This document shows, in pieces, positions 22,839 to 31,339 of a DNA stretch of 40,149 bases. Source of the DNA: Lachnospiraceae bacterium UBA7076. GTDB taxonomy: Bacteria > Bacillota > Clostridia > Lachnospirales > Lachnospiraceae. The stretch covers positions 15,067-55,215 of the forward strand of contig DKZK01000030.1 in NCBI GenBank assembly GCA_002493625.1. The letters are read 5' to 3'. Both the position numbers and the translations under genes were made by a program. Within the stretch, counting starts at the first letter, position 1. Each line of letters opens with the position of its first letter. Below the pieces are notes generated by a model. That model had not been told where the DNA came from. It worked only from the letters and a program-made list of their open reading frames with translations, and ran no database searches.

Positions 22839-24983
22839 ATGGCAGACGAATTTAATACTGACAGTATGCTTTCCATGTTTTTGTATGAAAGCGGAACGCT
22901 TCTTGAAAAACTGGAGGGCATCATATTAGAAAAACAGGATGCAGATTGTTTCGACGATGCCGACATTAATGAAATCTTCCGTATAATGCATACAATCAAG
23001 GGCTCTTCCGGAGTTATGATGTATGATAACATTATGAAGACCTCCCATAAGCTTGAAGATGTATTTTACTATTTGAGAGAATCTCACCCTGACGATGTTC
23101 CGCATTTGGAACTTGTGGAAAAGGTGCTTGCGGTATCGGACTTTATTACAGGTGAAATTGAAAAAATTAAAAACGGAGACACACCTGACGGAGACGAAAG
23201 CGGCATTATACAGGACTTGGATGAGTTTTTGGGAGAATTGAAAGGTGATATTAAGAAACAGGGAAGACGGCTTCCTAAGGAAAAGAAAGAGGAGGAACCT
23301 GTTCAGTTCTACATATCACCTGTAGCAGAGGAAGACAGTCATTTTTACAGGATAGTCATTCATTACAGAAATGACACACAAATGAGTAACATAAGAGCAT
23401 ATTCTGCAACATATGCTTTAAAGGAGGTTGCGGAGGATCTTCTTTACACACCTGAGGATATATTATCCAATGAGGACAGCGCGGATACAATCCTGCAGGA
23501 GGGCTTCTATATGCTCCTTCAGACAAAAAGCAGCAAGGATGAGGTTATGGACCTCATAGACAATGCTGAGGCTGAGCATATAGATTTTGATGAGATTACT
23601 GCCGAGGAATATGGTAAAGGTGTTGCCGGGCTTGGACGGGGAGAAGCGCCTATCATTATCAAGCTTGATGATGAGAAGGAGGAAAAGAAACCGGAAGCTC
23701 CTAAGAAGGAGGACAGTCCGCCGCCTAAGCCTGGTGATTATGTTGTAAAATCAAAGGAAACAGGTAAAGGAAAAACACTTGCAAAGAATCATGTTAAGCA
23801 GCAACAGGCAGTTATAAGCGTAAACGTGGAAAAAATGGATTCGCTTATGGATCTTATCGGTGAGCTTGTTATAGCTGAGGCTGTTGTGCTTCAGAATCCG
23901 GATTTAAAGGTGCCGGGACTTGACCTTGTCAATTTCCAGAAGGCGGCAGGTCAGCTATCAAAGATTACGACAGACCTTCAGGACGTAATCATGTCCATGA
24001 GAATGATGCCTCTTACAAGCACATTCCAGAAAATGAAACGTATCGTCTTTGATGTATCAAGAAAGCTTGGCAAGGATATTGAGCTCGATGTAATCGGTGA
24101 AAACACCGAGGTAGATAAAAATATTATAGAAAACATTTCCGACCCGCTTATGCATCTTGTAAGAAATTCCGTAGACCATGGTATTGAGGATGACCCTGCA
24201 GCCCGTGTGGCAAAGGGTAAGCCTGAAAAGGGAACTATTACATTGGAAGCTAAGAATGAAGGCGGAAAGGTTTACATTACTGTCAGAGACGACGGTAAGG
24301 GACTTAACAAGGAGGCGCTTTACAATAAGGCGCTCGAGCATGGTCTTATTGAAAATAAGCCTATGTCGGAGTTTCAGGAAAAAGAAATATTCAGATTTAT
24401 TACGCTGCCCGGATTTTCTACAAAGGAAGAAGTTACAGAGTATTCCGGCAGAGGCGTTGGAATGGATGTTGTCGTAAAGAACATTCAGAGTATCGGTGGA
24501 AGGCTTGACATTGAGAGCGTTGAAGGGCAGGGTTCGGAGATGACCCTTATAATACCGCTTACACTTGCCATTATAAATGGTATCGTTGTACAGGCGGGAG
24601 ACACCTTCTTTGTTATTGAAACCGCTTCCGTAAAAGAGTTTGTAAGAGTTGGCGAGGATGCCCTCATACAGGAGCCTAGCGGAGCAGAGATTATGGTTCT
24701 GAGAGGAGAATGTCATCCGTTTATCCGATTGGGTGAAAGATACGATTTGCCGAATGCCTGCAGTAAGGTAGACGAAGGTATCGTTGTTGTATTGGAACAT
24801 GAAGGCAGCTTGATTTGTGTCTTGATTGACCGCCTGCTTCAGGAACAGGAAATTGTTGTTAAGCCTATACCTTCCTATGTTAAGAAGGTTAAGGGACTTT
24901 CGGGCTGTACCCAGCTTGGCGATGGCAGCATTGCACTGATTCTTGACACTGCCGGGCTGATGCTTGACGAAGAAAGGAGATAG
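22839..24983 (+). CDS. cheA: Chemotaxis histidine kinase CheA
   Basis: A 714-aa kinase at the centre of the array. P1 Hpt (about 1-115) has His51 in IMHTIKGSSGVM. A P2-like regulator-binding region lies about 155-265, followed by a Pro/Lys/Glu linker (about 270-310). P3 dimerisation: VEKMDSLMDLIGELVIAEAV (near 330). P4 ATPase: LVRNSVDHGIED (N-box), VRDDGKGLN (G1), GFSTKEEVTEYSGRGVGMDV (F and G2). P5 CheW-like: LAIINGIVVQAGDTFFVIET to the end. All catalytic boxes are intact. GGAGG lies seven bases before the ATG. It is followed four bases later by cheW and then by a receptor, giving the minimal signalling core in one operon. Confidence 0.97.
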   Translation: MADEFNTDSMLSMFLYESGTLLEKLEGIILEKQDADCFDDADINEIFRIMHTIKGSSGVMMYDNIMKTSHKLEDVFYYLRESHPDDVPHLELVEKVLAVSDFITGEIEKIKNGDTPDGDESGIIQDLDEFLGELKGDIKKQGRRLPKEKKEEEPVQFYISPVAEEDSHFYRIVIHYRNDTQMSNIRAYSATYALKEVAEDLLYTPEDILSNEDSADTILQEGFYMLLQTKSSKDEVMDLIDNAEAEHIDFDEITAEEYGKGVAGLGRGEAPIIIKLDDEKEEKKPEAPKKEDSPPPKPGDYVVKSKETGKGKTLAKNHVKQQQAVISVNVEKMDSLMDLIGELVIAEAVVLQNPDLKVPGLDLVNFQKAAGQLSKITTDLQDVIMSMRMMPLTSTFQKMKRIVFDVSRKLGKDIELDVIGENTEVDKNIIENISDPLMHLVRNSVDHGIEDDPAARVAKGKPEKGTITLEAKNEGGKVYITVRDDGKGLNKEALYNKALEHGLIENKPMSEFQEKEIFRFITLPGFSTKEEVTEYSGRGVGMDVVVKNIQSIGGRLDIESVEGQGSEMTLIIPLTLAIINGIVVQAGDTFFVIETASVKEFVRVGEDALIQEPSGAEIMVLRGECHPFIRLGERYDLPNACSKVDEGIVVVLEHEGSLICVLIDRLLQEQEIVVKPIPSYVKKVKGLSGCTQLGDGSIALILDTAGLMLDEERR

Positions 24984-24986
24984 TAC

Positions 24987-25496
24987 ATGGCTGAAGAGTT
25001 GAAAGAAGAACTGATGGAGGAGGATGCTCAAAAGGGTAAATTCATGACCTTCCAGACAGGTAAAGAGTACTTCGGTATAAGCATAAGTTTCGTAAATGAA
25101 ATAATTGCAATGCAGCCAATAACGGCAATACCTGAAGTAGACGACTACATCAAGGGACTCATAAATCTTCGCGGTAAGATTATTCCCGTTATTGATGTTC
25201 GGTTGAGATTTAAAATGGAACCTGTAGAGTACAACGACAGAACATGTATCATCGTTATTGACGTTAAAAATACGGTGATAGGATTAATTGTTGAGAAAAT
25301 AGCAGAGGTGGATGATATTATGGATGATGACATAGTTCCGCCGCCTGCCATAGGACATAAAGATAATGAGAGCAACAAGTATGTATATGGTCTTGCCAGA
25401 ACAGGGGATACGGTTAAGCTTTTAATTGACCCTGAGAAGCTTATAGGACAGAAGGACATACATATGCTTGAAGAAATTTCAGATAAAGAACAATAA
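24987..25496 (+). CDS. cheW: Chemotaxis coupling protein CheW
   Basis: A 169-aa adaptor joining CheA to the receptor. It has the CheW beta-barrel (about 12-155) with FMTFQTGKEYFGISISFVNE, the conserved PEVDDYIKGLINLRGKIIPV pattern (YIKGLINLRGKIIPVIDVR) near residue 50, and VIGLIVEKIAEV. A short acidic leader (EELKEELMEEDAQ) precedes the barrel and a helical tail follows, so it is slightly longer than the shortest CheW proteins. AGGAGA lies before the ATG, inside the end of cheA. Ten bases separate its stop from the chemoreceptor region. Confidence 0.96.
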   Translation: MAEELKEELMEEDAQKGKFMTFQTGKEYFGISISFVNEIIAMQPITAIPEVDDYIKGLINLRGKIIPVIDVRLRFKMEPVEYNDRTCIIVIDVKNTVIGLIVEKIAEVDDIMDDDIVPPPAIGHKDNESNKYVYGLARTGDTVKLLIDPEKLIGQKDIHMLEEISDKEQ

Positions 25497-25514
25497 TAAA
25501 AAGGAGTGTGTACC

Positions 25515-27305
25515 ATGGAGAAGAAAAAATTTTCAATAAACAATATGGCTGTAAAAGCTAAAATCACAATGTTTAGTATTGTTATGCTTGCGTTTATGAT
25601 TATTATCGCAGCTGTCGGCCTTTTTTCATCGAGCAGAATCAATAAGGCAAGAAGGGACCGCTATGATGATTATGCAATGGCTCAGTATCACTTGAGCAAA
25701 GCATATTCGGATTTCTGTAACATCAGGGTTACCCTTCGTAATATCGTATTGGTATATTACGATGATGCAGAAAACCTTAAGACTCAGCAAACTATGATTG
25801 CAGATTATCATGCTGATGGCGAAGAAAATTTTGCTAATTTTGAGGAAAGATTAGATATATACCCAAATGAAATTGATAATAAGTATAAGGATGTCCGGAC
25901 TTCCATTGAGGCATGGCTGGAAGCATCAGAAACAGAAATTAGTCTTGCTATGAGCGGAAAGCAAAAAGAAGCAGTTGATCACCTTATGAGCGAGGGTAAA
26001 AAGTATGCTGCTGAAGCGGAGGCAAATATAGCAGATCTTGTTGAATTGCTTGAGAAGGAAGCAGATGCTAACAATGATAAGGTCGAAAAAGAGCGTGTTA
26101 TCCTTACGGTTAGTGTTATAATAGTAGCAGTAATAGCAATTATCATTGCCCTTCTGTATGCGGGTGCGCTTATAAAGGGTATTTCGGTGCCTGTTGCAAG
26201 GCTTTCAGAGGCTGCAAGGAAGCTTGCAATTGGTGATGTAGATGTAGACTGTACAAAGCTTCATGATGACGACCTTGGTGAATTGATGGATGAGTTTGCA
26301 ATAATGGCTGACGGAATAAAGGATCAGGTAAGAGTTGCAGAGATTATTGCCAAGGGAGACTTTACAATCGATGTCAAGCCTAGAAGTGATAAGGATATTC
26401 TCGGAAAGTCACTTAGAAAGCTTGTTGTTGATGAGAACATGACTCTCAATAATATTAAGGAGGCAGGCGCACAGATTACGGTTGGTTCCGAGCAGGTTGC
26501 AAGTGCAAGCCAGGCATTGGCACAGGGTGCTACAGAGCAGGCAAGCGCGCTTGAGGAGGTAACTGCATCCATGCATGAGGTTACCCAGCGTACTAAGAAT
26601 AACGCAGAGGAAGCAGGAGAGGCAAGCACCTTAGTAAACAATGTCAAGAATATGGCAACAATGGGAAATGAACACATGAAGGCAATGATGGAAGCTATGG
26701 ACGGCATAAATCAGTCATCAGAGACGATTTCCAAGATTATTAAGACGATTGATGATATATCATTCCAGACGAATATCCTTGCACTTAACGCAGCAGTTGA
26801 GGCTGCACGTGCAGGTGTACATGGCAAGGGCTTTGCAGTAGTTGCAGAGGAGGTAAGAAACCTTGCAGCAAAGAGTGCTTCCGCAGCAGGCGAGACCGCA
26901 GAGATGATAGAGGATTCTATCCACAAGGTAGCAAATGGTACAAGGATTGCCGAGGAGACTGCAAAGTCTCTTGATGAGATTGTTAAGTTAATTGATGATG
27001 TTGTTGTGCGTATAAGCAATATCAAGGTTTCATCCAATGACCAGGCAGCATCCATTACACAGATTGACCAGGCTATATCACAGGTTTCTACGGTTGTACA
27101 TACAAATGCTGCTACAAGTGAGGAGAGTGCGGCTGCCAGTGAGGAGCTTTCAAATCAGGCAATTACGCTTAAGAACCTGATTTCAAATTACAAGCTTACT
27201 TCATCAGGTGGGGGAAGAAGCTCCTTCTCAGACATGTCATCTTCATCCTATGATGATGGTGATGAGCCGGTAATTTCTCTTGACGGAGATTTTGGTAAGT
27301 ACTAG
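25515..27305 (+). CDS. Methyl-accepting chemotaxis protein
   Basis: A 596-aa membrane chemoreceptor. TM1 is about 14-36, an external helical domain (about 37-190) resembles a four-helix-bundle sensor, TM2 is VSVIIVAVIAIIIALLYAG (about 198-220), then HAMP (about 221-275) and a cytoplasmic coiled coil with the signalling tip TNILALNAAVEAARAGVHGK and GFAVVAEEVRNLAAKSA. Adaptation-type repeats with Glu/Gln pairs flank it. There is no NWETF-like tethering end; the tail is Ser/Gly-rich and acidic. I start at ATG 25515, with AAGGAG eight bases upstream, rather than at a GTG at 25506. It is the last gene of the operon, so it is probably the cognate receptor. The ligand cannot be told. Confidence 0.95.
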   Translation: MEKKKFSINNMAVKAKITMFSIVMLAFMIIIAAVGLFSSSRINKARRDRYDDYAMAQYHLSKAYSDFCNIRVTLRNIVLVYYDDAENLKTQQTMIADYHADGEENFANFEERLDIYPNEIDNKYKDVRTSIEAWLEASETEISLAMSGKQKEAVDHLMSEGKKYAAEAEANIADLVELLEKEADANNDKVEKERVILTVSVIIVAVIAIIIALLYAGALIKGISVPVARLSEAARKLAIGDVDVDCTKLHDDDLGELMDEFAIMADGIKDQVRVAEIIAKGDFTIDVKPRSDKDILGKSLRKLVVDENMTLNNIKEAGAQITVGSEQVASASQALAQGATEQASALEEVTASMHEVTQRTKNNAEEAGEASTLVNNVKNMATMGNEHMKAMMEAMDGINQSSETISKIIKTIDDISFQTNILALNAAVEAARAGVHGKGFAVVAEEVRNLAAKSASAAGETAEMIEDSIHKVANGTRIAEETAKSLDEIVKLIDDVVVRISNIKVSSNDQAASITQIDQAISQVSTVVHTNAATSEESAAASEELSNQAITLKNLISNYKLTSSGGGRSSFSDMSSSSYDDGDEPVISLDGDFGKY

Positions 27306-27356
27306 AGTAACTGAAAACACGCTTCGTCCATTTTGGACGCAGTGATATTAAAAATA

Positions 27357-27402
27357 GGGCTGTTGCAATAAGGATTTAGTTTCTTATTGTGACAGCCCCA
27401 TT
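27357..27402. terminator. Bidirectional terminator hairpin
   Basis: GGGCTGTTGCAATAAG and CTTATTGTGACAGCCC pair over about 15 bases around a ten-base loop, followed by CATTT. It lies between the convergent chemoreceptor and cotJC genes. A second small hairpin (CGTCCA/TGGACG, 27325-27339) stands just before it. The arm resembles the outer end of the repeat at 669. Confidence 0.75.
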
Positions 27403-27437
27403 TAAGTATCTGCGTTCTTAAACGGTTTTCAGTTGGT

Positions 27438-28079
27438 TTAATTTCCGCAGTTACATTTATTTATATCCACACATGGTGCAACCCTGTCAAAGGCGGAGTT
27501 GAATGCATAGAAGTTTTTGTCGTCAAGTTTGTCTGTGATAAGCCTCAAAGATTCTCCGAATCTCTGGAAGTGTACAACTTCCCTTGCTCTCAGGAATTTA
27601 ATCGGCTCATAAACATCAGGATAATCCTTGCAGAGTCTTAAGATATTGTCATAAGTGCTGCGCGCCTTCTGCTCAGCAGCCATATCCTCAAAGAGATCCG
27701 TAATCGGGTCGCCCTTACTTTGGAATTCACAGGCGTTAAATGGTACACCGCCTGCTGACTGAGGCCAAAGACCGAGCGTGTGGTCTACATAATATTTGTC
27801 AAAGCCGGACGCTTTGATTTCTTCCATAGATAAATCCTTCGTGAGCTGATAAACGATAGCGCCGATAATTTCCAAATGTCCTAATTCCTCGGTACCGATG
27901 TCATTTAAGGTTGCCATAACCTCCTTGTAAGGCATTGCATAGCGCTGTGACAGATAGCGCATGGAAGCGGCAAGCTCGCCGTCCGGTCCGCCAAACTGGC
28001 TTATGATTGCCTGCGCAAGCTTGGCGTTTGTTTCCTTTATATTTACAGGACATTGAAGTCTTTTTTCATATACCCACAT
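27438..28079 (-). CDS. cotJC: Spore coat protein CotJC, manganese-catalase-like
   Basis: A 213-aa ferritin-like four-helix protein of the manganese catalase family, known as a spore coat component in Bacillus and clostridia. Signs are LQCPVNIKETNAKLAQAIIS (near 8), QFGGPDGELAASMRYLSQRY (near 29, includes a ligand Glu), IGTEELGHLEIIGAIVYQL (near 61; E and H ligands), FEDMAAEQKARSTYD (near 140) and REVVHFQRFGE (near 175). These E/H pairs are the di-manganese site. I start at the ATG at 28079, whose A is shared with the cotJB stop (TAATG). An in-frame ATG 30 bases further upstream lies inside cotJB. The last residues are Cys/Asn rich (NKCNCGN). Confidence 0.92.
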   Translation of the reverse strand: MWVYEKRLQCPVNIKETNAKLAQAIISQFGGPDGELAASMRYLSQRYAMPYKEVMATLNDIGTEELGHLEIIGAIVYQLTKDLSMEEIKASGFDKYYVDHTLGLWPQSAGGVPFNACEFQSKGDPITDLFEDMAAEQKARSTYDNILRLCKDYPDVYEPIKFLRAREVVHFQRFGESLRLITDKLDDKNFYAFNSAFDRVAPCVDINKCNCGN

Positions 28080-28342
28080 TAGCAGCCACACTCTCCTTCC
28101 CAAGGCCATGGTTTATTTACCCAATCCCAATAATTACACGCGTTTACATCGTATCTGTTTAAAGGTCCGTAGTTTTCGGTATATTCGAAAACAGCCTCTT
28201 TGCGCATTTCCTTAAACTGGTCGTAAGAAGAAAGCGCATCCTCACAATCGGGATGTGTGTTAAGGAAAAGCGTTATATCGTCAAGCATAAATGAAACCTG
28301 ATTGATAAAATTAAATAACTCTTTTTTACTCATATTATGCAT
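28079..28342 (-). CDS. cotJB: Spore coat protein CotJB
   Basis: An 87-aa protein typical of CotJB: SKKELFNFINQVSFMLDDIT (near 5), LFLNTHPDCEDALSSYDQFK (near 25), YTENYGPLNRYDVN (near 55) and WVNKPWPWEGECGC at the end. The ATG at 28342 directly follows the cotJA stop and has GGGGGA eight bases upstream. The stop overlaps cotJC by one base (TAATG). The role is in assembly of the CotJ coat complex around the spore; it needs the neighbouring proteins. Length is standard. Confidence 0.93.
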   Translation of the reverse strand: MHNMSKKELFNFINQVSFMLDDITLFLNTHPDCEDALSSYDQFKEMRKEAVFEYTENYGPLNRYDVNACNYWDWVNKPWPWEGECGC

Positions 28343-28696
28343 CTACATTTTCCCCCTTGAACCACAGAATATAAGATTTAGGCAAGGAAATGCCGTACCC
28401 TCCCTTAAAGCTGTACAAGGGTCATAAAGCTCGCCGAAGGACTGTATTGGCACATAAGCCATGCCAAGAGGCATGATGGACATGTGCTTGTTTCTGTCCC
28501 CACAGTCATCCTTGCAATCATGGGAAACTTTTCTCATACAGGTGTTGTCTGTATGACAATTGCCGGGATTTCCAAAGGTTTGTGGATTATTTCTTCCGTA
28601 GCTGCATGGCTGGCAGGAACCCTGAGGGTATCCGTTCCGCCCCATGCCGTTGCGGCCATATGCTCTCATTGTATCCAAAATAACATCCTCTCTCAT
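28343..28696 (-). CDS. cotJA: Spore coat associated protein CotJA
   Basis: A 117-aa protein. The C-terminal part (about 72-115) is the CotJA core: MPLGMAYVPIQSFGELYDPC, then TALREGTAFPCLNLIFCGSRG. Before it is a Gly/Asn/Cys-rich extension (about 10-70; pieces such as RNGMGRNGYP and CKDDCGDRN), longer than in Bacillus CotJA and with eight or so Cys residues that could cross-link in the coat. The start is uncertain: ATG 28696 has no nearby ribosome site, while a hairpin with GGAGAGG in its loop lies 20-35 bases upstream; in-frame TTG (codon 7) or ATG (codon 10) follow a GAGAGG. It is the first gene of cotJABC. Confidence 0.85.
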   Translation of the reverse strand: MREDVILDTMRAYGRNGMGRNGYPQGSCQPCSYGRNNPQTFGNPGNCHTDNTCMRKVSHDCKDDCGDRNKHMSIMPLGMAYVPIQSFGELYDPCTALREGTAFPCLNLIFCGSRGKM

Positions 28697-28716
28697 ATTA
28701 TTTAGTAGTAGTTTTT

Positions 28717-28738
28717 AATGTCCCTCTCCAAGGACATT
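28717..28738 (-). promoter_or_regulatory. Hairpin in the cotJ leader
   Basis: AATGTCC and GGACATT pair perfectly around an eight-base loop. On the cotJ strand the loop reads TTGGAGAG. It lies 21-42 bases before the cotJA ATG. It may be an RNA structure or a binding site; no sporulation sigma-E promoter could be assigned with confidence. Confidence 0.4.
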
Positions 28739-28819
28739 TAATATACTATGTCAGTGCTTTTAGTTGTTATAGTTTAATACTATGTATTTTTTAATAAAAT
28801 GTGAAAAAATCTTTTAGTG

Positions 28820-28848
28820 TTGCAAAGTAATGCATAAAATAATAAAAT
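28820..28848 (+). promoter_or_regulatory. Possible promoter
   Basis: TTGCAA (28820-28825) and TAAAAT (28843-28848) with a 17-base spacer, 44 bases before the flippase-like gene. Two mismatches, so moderate support. Confidence 0.45.
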
Positions 28849-28892
28849 AAAGCATAGTGAGCTGTCTAAAAATAATTTGCAAAGGGAGCAGT

Positions 28893-29900
28893 ATGAGTTA
28901 CAGATTAGAAAAAAAGAAGGTGATTTCAAGTATCGTTAAATGGATACTGATACTGGGGTTACTTGTCTTTGCATGTATAAAAAATAAATCGTTTTTCAGA
29001 GACGCAATGAATAAAATTGCAGATATATCCGCTGAAAGTATCGCAATATGCGCATTTCTTGCCAATATATATTTTTTGGCTGAAGGCATTATCATAAGCA
29101 GGATGACCTCAAAGGAAGAGCATACCCTGTCAGTGTTTCAGGGAATAAGCTGTGCATATATGTGCGCATTTTACAGGGTTTCCACGTTGGGAAGCGGAAC
29201 GGCTGTCGCCCAGCTTTACTACTATAATACGAAAAAAATAAGTGTGAGCCGCGCATCAGGCATGTCTATGGCACAGTATACATTTATGAAGATAACGGTT
29301 GGAGTTATGGGGATTTGTTCCTTTATCATTCTTATAAATTCAGGTGATAAGGATATTAAAAAATATTGGGGTTATATGCTTGCCGGATCTATCGTAATAG
29401 CGCTTGTATGCCTGTTTTTGTTTATTATTACCGTGTCAAAAAAACTGTCGGATTTAATTATAAAGCTTGGATATAAGCTTGTTAAGGAAAAAAGCAGGCT
29501 TTATCCAAAGCTTGCTGACGGCGAAAGAGCGGTTAAAAATCTTCAGGAATGTGGAAGAATGCTCTGGCATGATAAGCTGTTGTTCGTGCAGGTTATATTT
29601 TTAAATATCTTTAAATTTGCCTGCTGGTACTGCATACCCGGTATCATATTGAGGGAGCAGTTTGATGTGGGGATGTTTACATGTATACTTCTCATGGCAG
29701 TGTGTAATATGATAGGCTGTGTCATGATTGCGCCTTCCGGCGTGGGAACGCTGGAATTTGTTGTTGCAATATTTTTTGGCACGATAATACCTGAGGGCGA
29801 CGTCATTGCGGCAACATTGGTTATTTACAGGTTTTTCACGTGGATTGTGCCTTTTGTTATAGGCATAATTCCGGCACTCTTTTTAAGGAAAAAGGATTAG
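28893..29900 (+). CDS. Lysylphosphatidylglycerol synthase TM region / UPF0104-like membrane protein
   Basis: A 335-aa polytopic membrane protein (about eight helices) resembling the flippase-like domain of MprF and stand-alone YbhN/UPF0104 proteins. Marks are YMCAFYRVSTLGSGTAVAQL (near 95), YTFMKITVGVMG (near 130) and the late SGVGTLEFVVAIFFGTIIP (near 288), a family hallmark. No C-terminal lysyltransferase domain is present, so it is not a full MprF. Such proteins may move lipids, but the substrate is unknown. I start at ATG 28893 with GGGAG about six bases upstream. It is convergent with the histidine phosphatase gene: the two stops are one base apart. Confidence 0.85.
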   Translation: MSYRLEKKKVISSIVKWILILGLLVFACIKNKSFFRDAMNKIADISAESIAICAFLANIYFLAEGIIISRMTSKEEHTLSVFQGISCAYMCAFYRVSTLGSGTAVAQLYYYNTKKISVSRASGMSMAQYTFMKITVGVMGICSFIILINSGDKDIKKYWGYMLAGSIVIALVCLFLFIITVSKKLSDLIIKLGYKLVKEKSRLYPKLADGERAVKNLQECGRMLWHDKLLFVQVIFLNIFKFACWYCIPGIILREQFDVGMFTCILLMAVCNMIGCVMIAPSGVGTLEFVVAIFFGTIIPEGDVIAATLVIYRFFTWIVPFVIGIIPALFLRKKD

Positions 29901-29901
29901 A

Positions 29902-30513
29902 CTACCTGTAAAACAGCTTCGTCTCGTCTATTATTTTGTATTCGTTGTCTGAGTAATCAACAATTATGACGTTACAGTTTTCCTGGAGACCACCTGACCA
30001 GAAATATTCCGTAGAGTGTTTTTTGATGTAGCTCATGATTGCCTTGTTTAAGGCACCGTGAGCTACAATCATTACACGTTCGTATTTGCTCTCCAGCGGT
30101 TCAATTACCTCCTGCATAAAATTTCCTGCGCGTTCTATTAAATGTTCCAGCGTTTCCCCGTCGCCGGCCGGCACATATAAATGAGGCTGCTTGAAAAAAT
30201 ATTTAAAGGTAAGACTGTCATCCTTTAAAAGCTCCGAAAAGCTCTCGCCTTCAAAATGTCCGAAGGAAAGCTCCTTTATCCTGTCGTCTGTTATTATGGA
30301 AATGTCTCTGTCTCCTCTTATAAGGGAAGCGGTTTCGTATGCCCTTTTTAAGGGGCTTGAATATATAATATCAATTTTTGTGTTTTTCAATGCGATTCCT
30401 GTTTTTGCTGCCAGATCCCTGCCGTTTTCATTCAGCTCGATGTCTGTGCTTCCCTGAAGCCTTTTTCCCTGATTCCACAATGTTTCACCGTGACGTACAA
30501 TATATATTTCCAT
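29902..30513 (-). CDS. Histidine phosphatase family protein
   Basis: A 203-aa member of the phosphoglycerate-mutase-like superfamily. The catalytic RHGETLWNQG (residues 7-16) has the phospho-His; Arg in SSPLKRAYETA (near 56), Glu in LSFGHFEGESF (near 85) and the second His in IVAHGALNKAIMSY (near 150) complete the site. These enzymes remove phosphate from small molecules; the closest annotated types are broad phosphatases or alpha-ribazole phosphatase, but no cobalamin genes are near. It follows ung in the same direction after 47 bases, so an operon is likely. GGAAA precedes the ATG. Confidence 0.9.
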   Translation of the reverse strand: MEIYIVRHGETLWNQGKRLQGSTDIELNENGRDLAAKTGIALKNTKIDIIYSSPLKRAYETASLIRGDRDISIITDDRIKELSFGHFEGESFSELLKDDSLTFKYFFKQPHLYVPAGDGETLEHLIERAGNFMQEVIEPLESKYERVMIVAHGALNKAIMSYIKKHSTEYFWSGGLQENCNVIIVDYSDNEYKIIDETKLFYR

Positions 30514-30560
30514 GCTGTTTCCTTTCCGAAAATATCAAAGTAATTGCGATACTGCCACTG

Positions 30561-31235
30561 TCAGATATTTTCTATCTGCCAGTCTATAGGGGCAATGCCG
30601 TTTTTCTCCAAAAACGCATTTGTGCTGCTGAAGTGCTTACAGCCAAAAAAGCCTCTGTAGGCTGAGAGAGGAGACGGGTGCGGAGCTTTAAGTATAAGAT
30701 GCTTAGGGTTATTCAGCATTGCCGCTTTTTTCCCGGCAAAGCTTCCCCATAGAAGGAATACAATCGGTCTGTCCTGCTCATTTACAATACGGATTGCTGC
30801 GTCGGTAAATTCCTCCCAGCCCTTTCCCTGATGGGAGGCTGCCTGATGGGCGCGCACCGTCAACACGGCGTTCAGCATAAGCACGCCCTGCTTCGCCCAC
30901 TTTACGAGGTAGCCATTATTTGGAATATAGCAGCCCATATCCTCCTCAAGCTCCTTGTAAATATTTACAAGGGATGGAGGAATGTCCACTCCCGGTTTTA
31001 CGGAAAAACAAAGACCGTGAGCCTGATTTGGCTCATGGTACGGGTCCTGTCCTATAATGACGCATTTTACATCGGAAAGCGGTGTGAGATGAAATGCGTT
31101 GAATATGTCGTCGCCCGGCGGAAAAATCTGACGTGTGGCATATTCCTGTCCGACAAATTCAAATAGCTTTCGATAGTAGTCTTTTTTGTATTCTGTTGCA
31201 AGGGCTGGTGCCCAGTCGTTTGATATTGGTGGCAT
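30561..31235 (-). CDS. ung: Uracil-DNA glycosylase
   Basis: A 224-aa family 1 enzyme that removes uracil from DNA, the first step of base-excision repair. Motif A is VIIGQDPYHEPNQAHGLCFS (near 60, catalytic Asp and Tyr), the middle block is VFLLWGSFAGKKA (near 160, uracil-binding region), and motif B is HPSPLSAYRGFFGCKHFS (near 187, catalytic His and the DNA-penetrating loop), with Tyr in place of the commoner His after SA. Length is normal. GGAG lies eight bases before the ATG. It is divergent from the leuA T-box region and followed by the phosphatase gene. Confidence 0.97.
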   Translation of the reverse strand: MPPISNDWAPALATEYKKDYYRKLFEFVGQEYATRQIFPPGDDIFNAFHLTPLSDVKCVIIGQDPYHEPNQAHGLCFSVKPGVDIPPSLVNIYKELEEDMGCYIPNNGYLVKWAKQGVLMLNAVLTVRAHQAASHQGKGWEEFTDAAIRIVNEQDRPIVFLLWGSFAGKKAAMLNNPKHLILKAPHPSPLSAYRGFFGCKHFSSTNAFLEKNGIAPIDWQIENI

Positions 31236-31300
31236 ATTTTTTTCTCCATAAGTATATATTTATATGAGTTTCTGATAATCACAGATTAACATATTTTTTG

Positions 31301-31329
31301 TTGACACTCAATAAAAATTATGTTAAAAT
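31301..31329 (+). promoter_or_regulatory. Promoter of the leuA leader
   Basis: TTGACA (31301-31306), a 17-base spacer and TAAAAT (31324-31329), immediately before the T-box leader. Confidence 0.8.
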
Positions 31330-31339
31330 TCTTCAAACG

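Noticed and set aside
28079..28109. Longer start for cotJC inside cotJB
   Set aside because: The TAATG coupling and the family N-terminus (WVYEKRLQCPV) favour the start at 28079.
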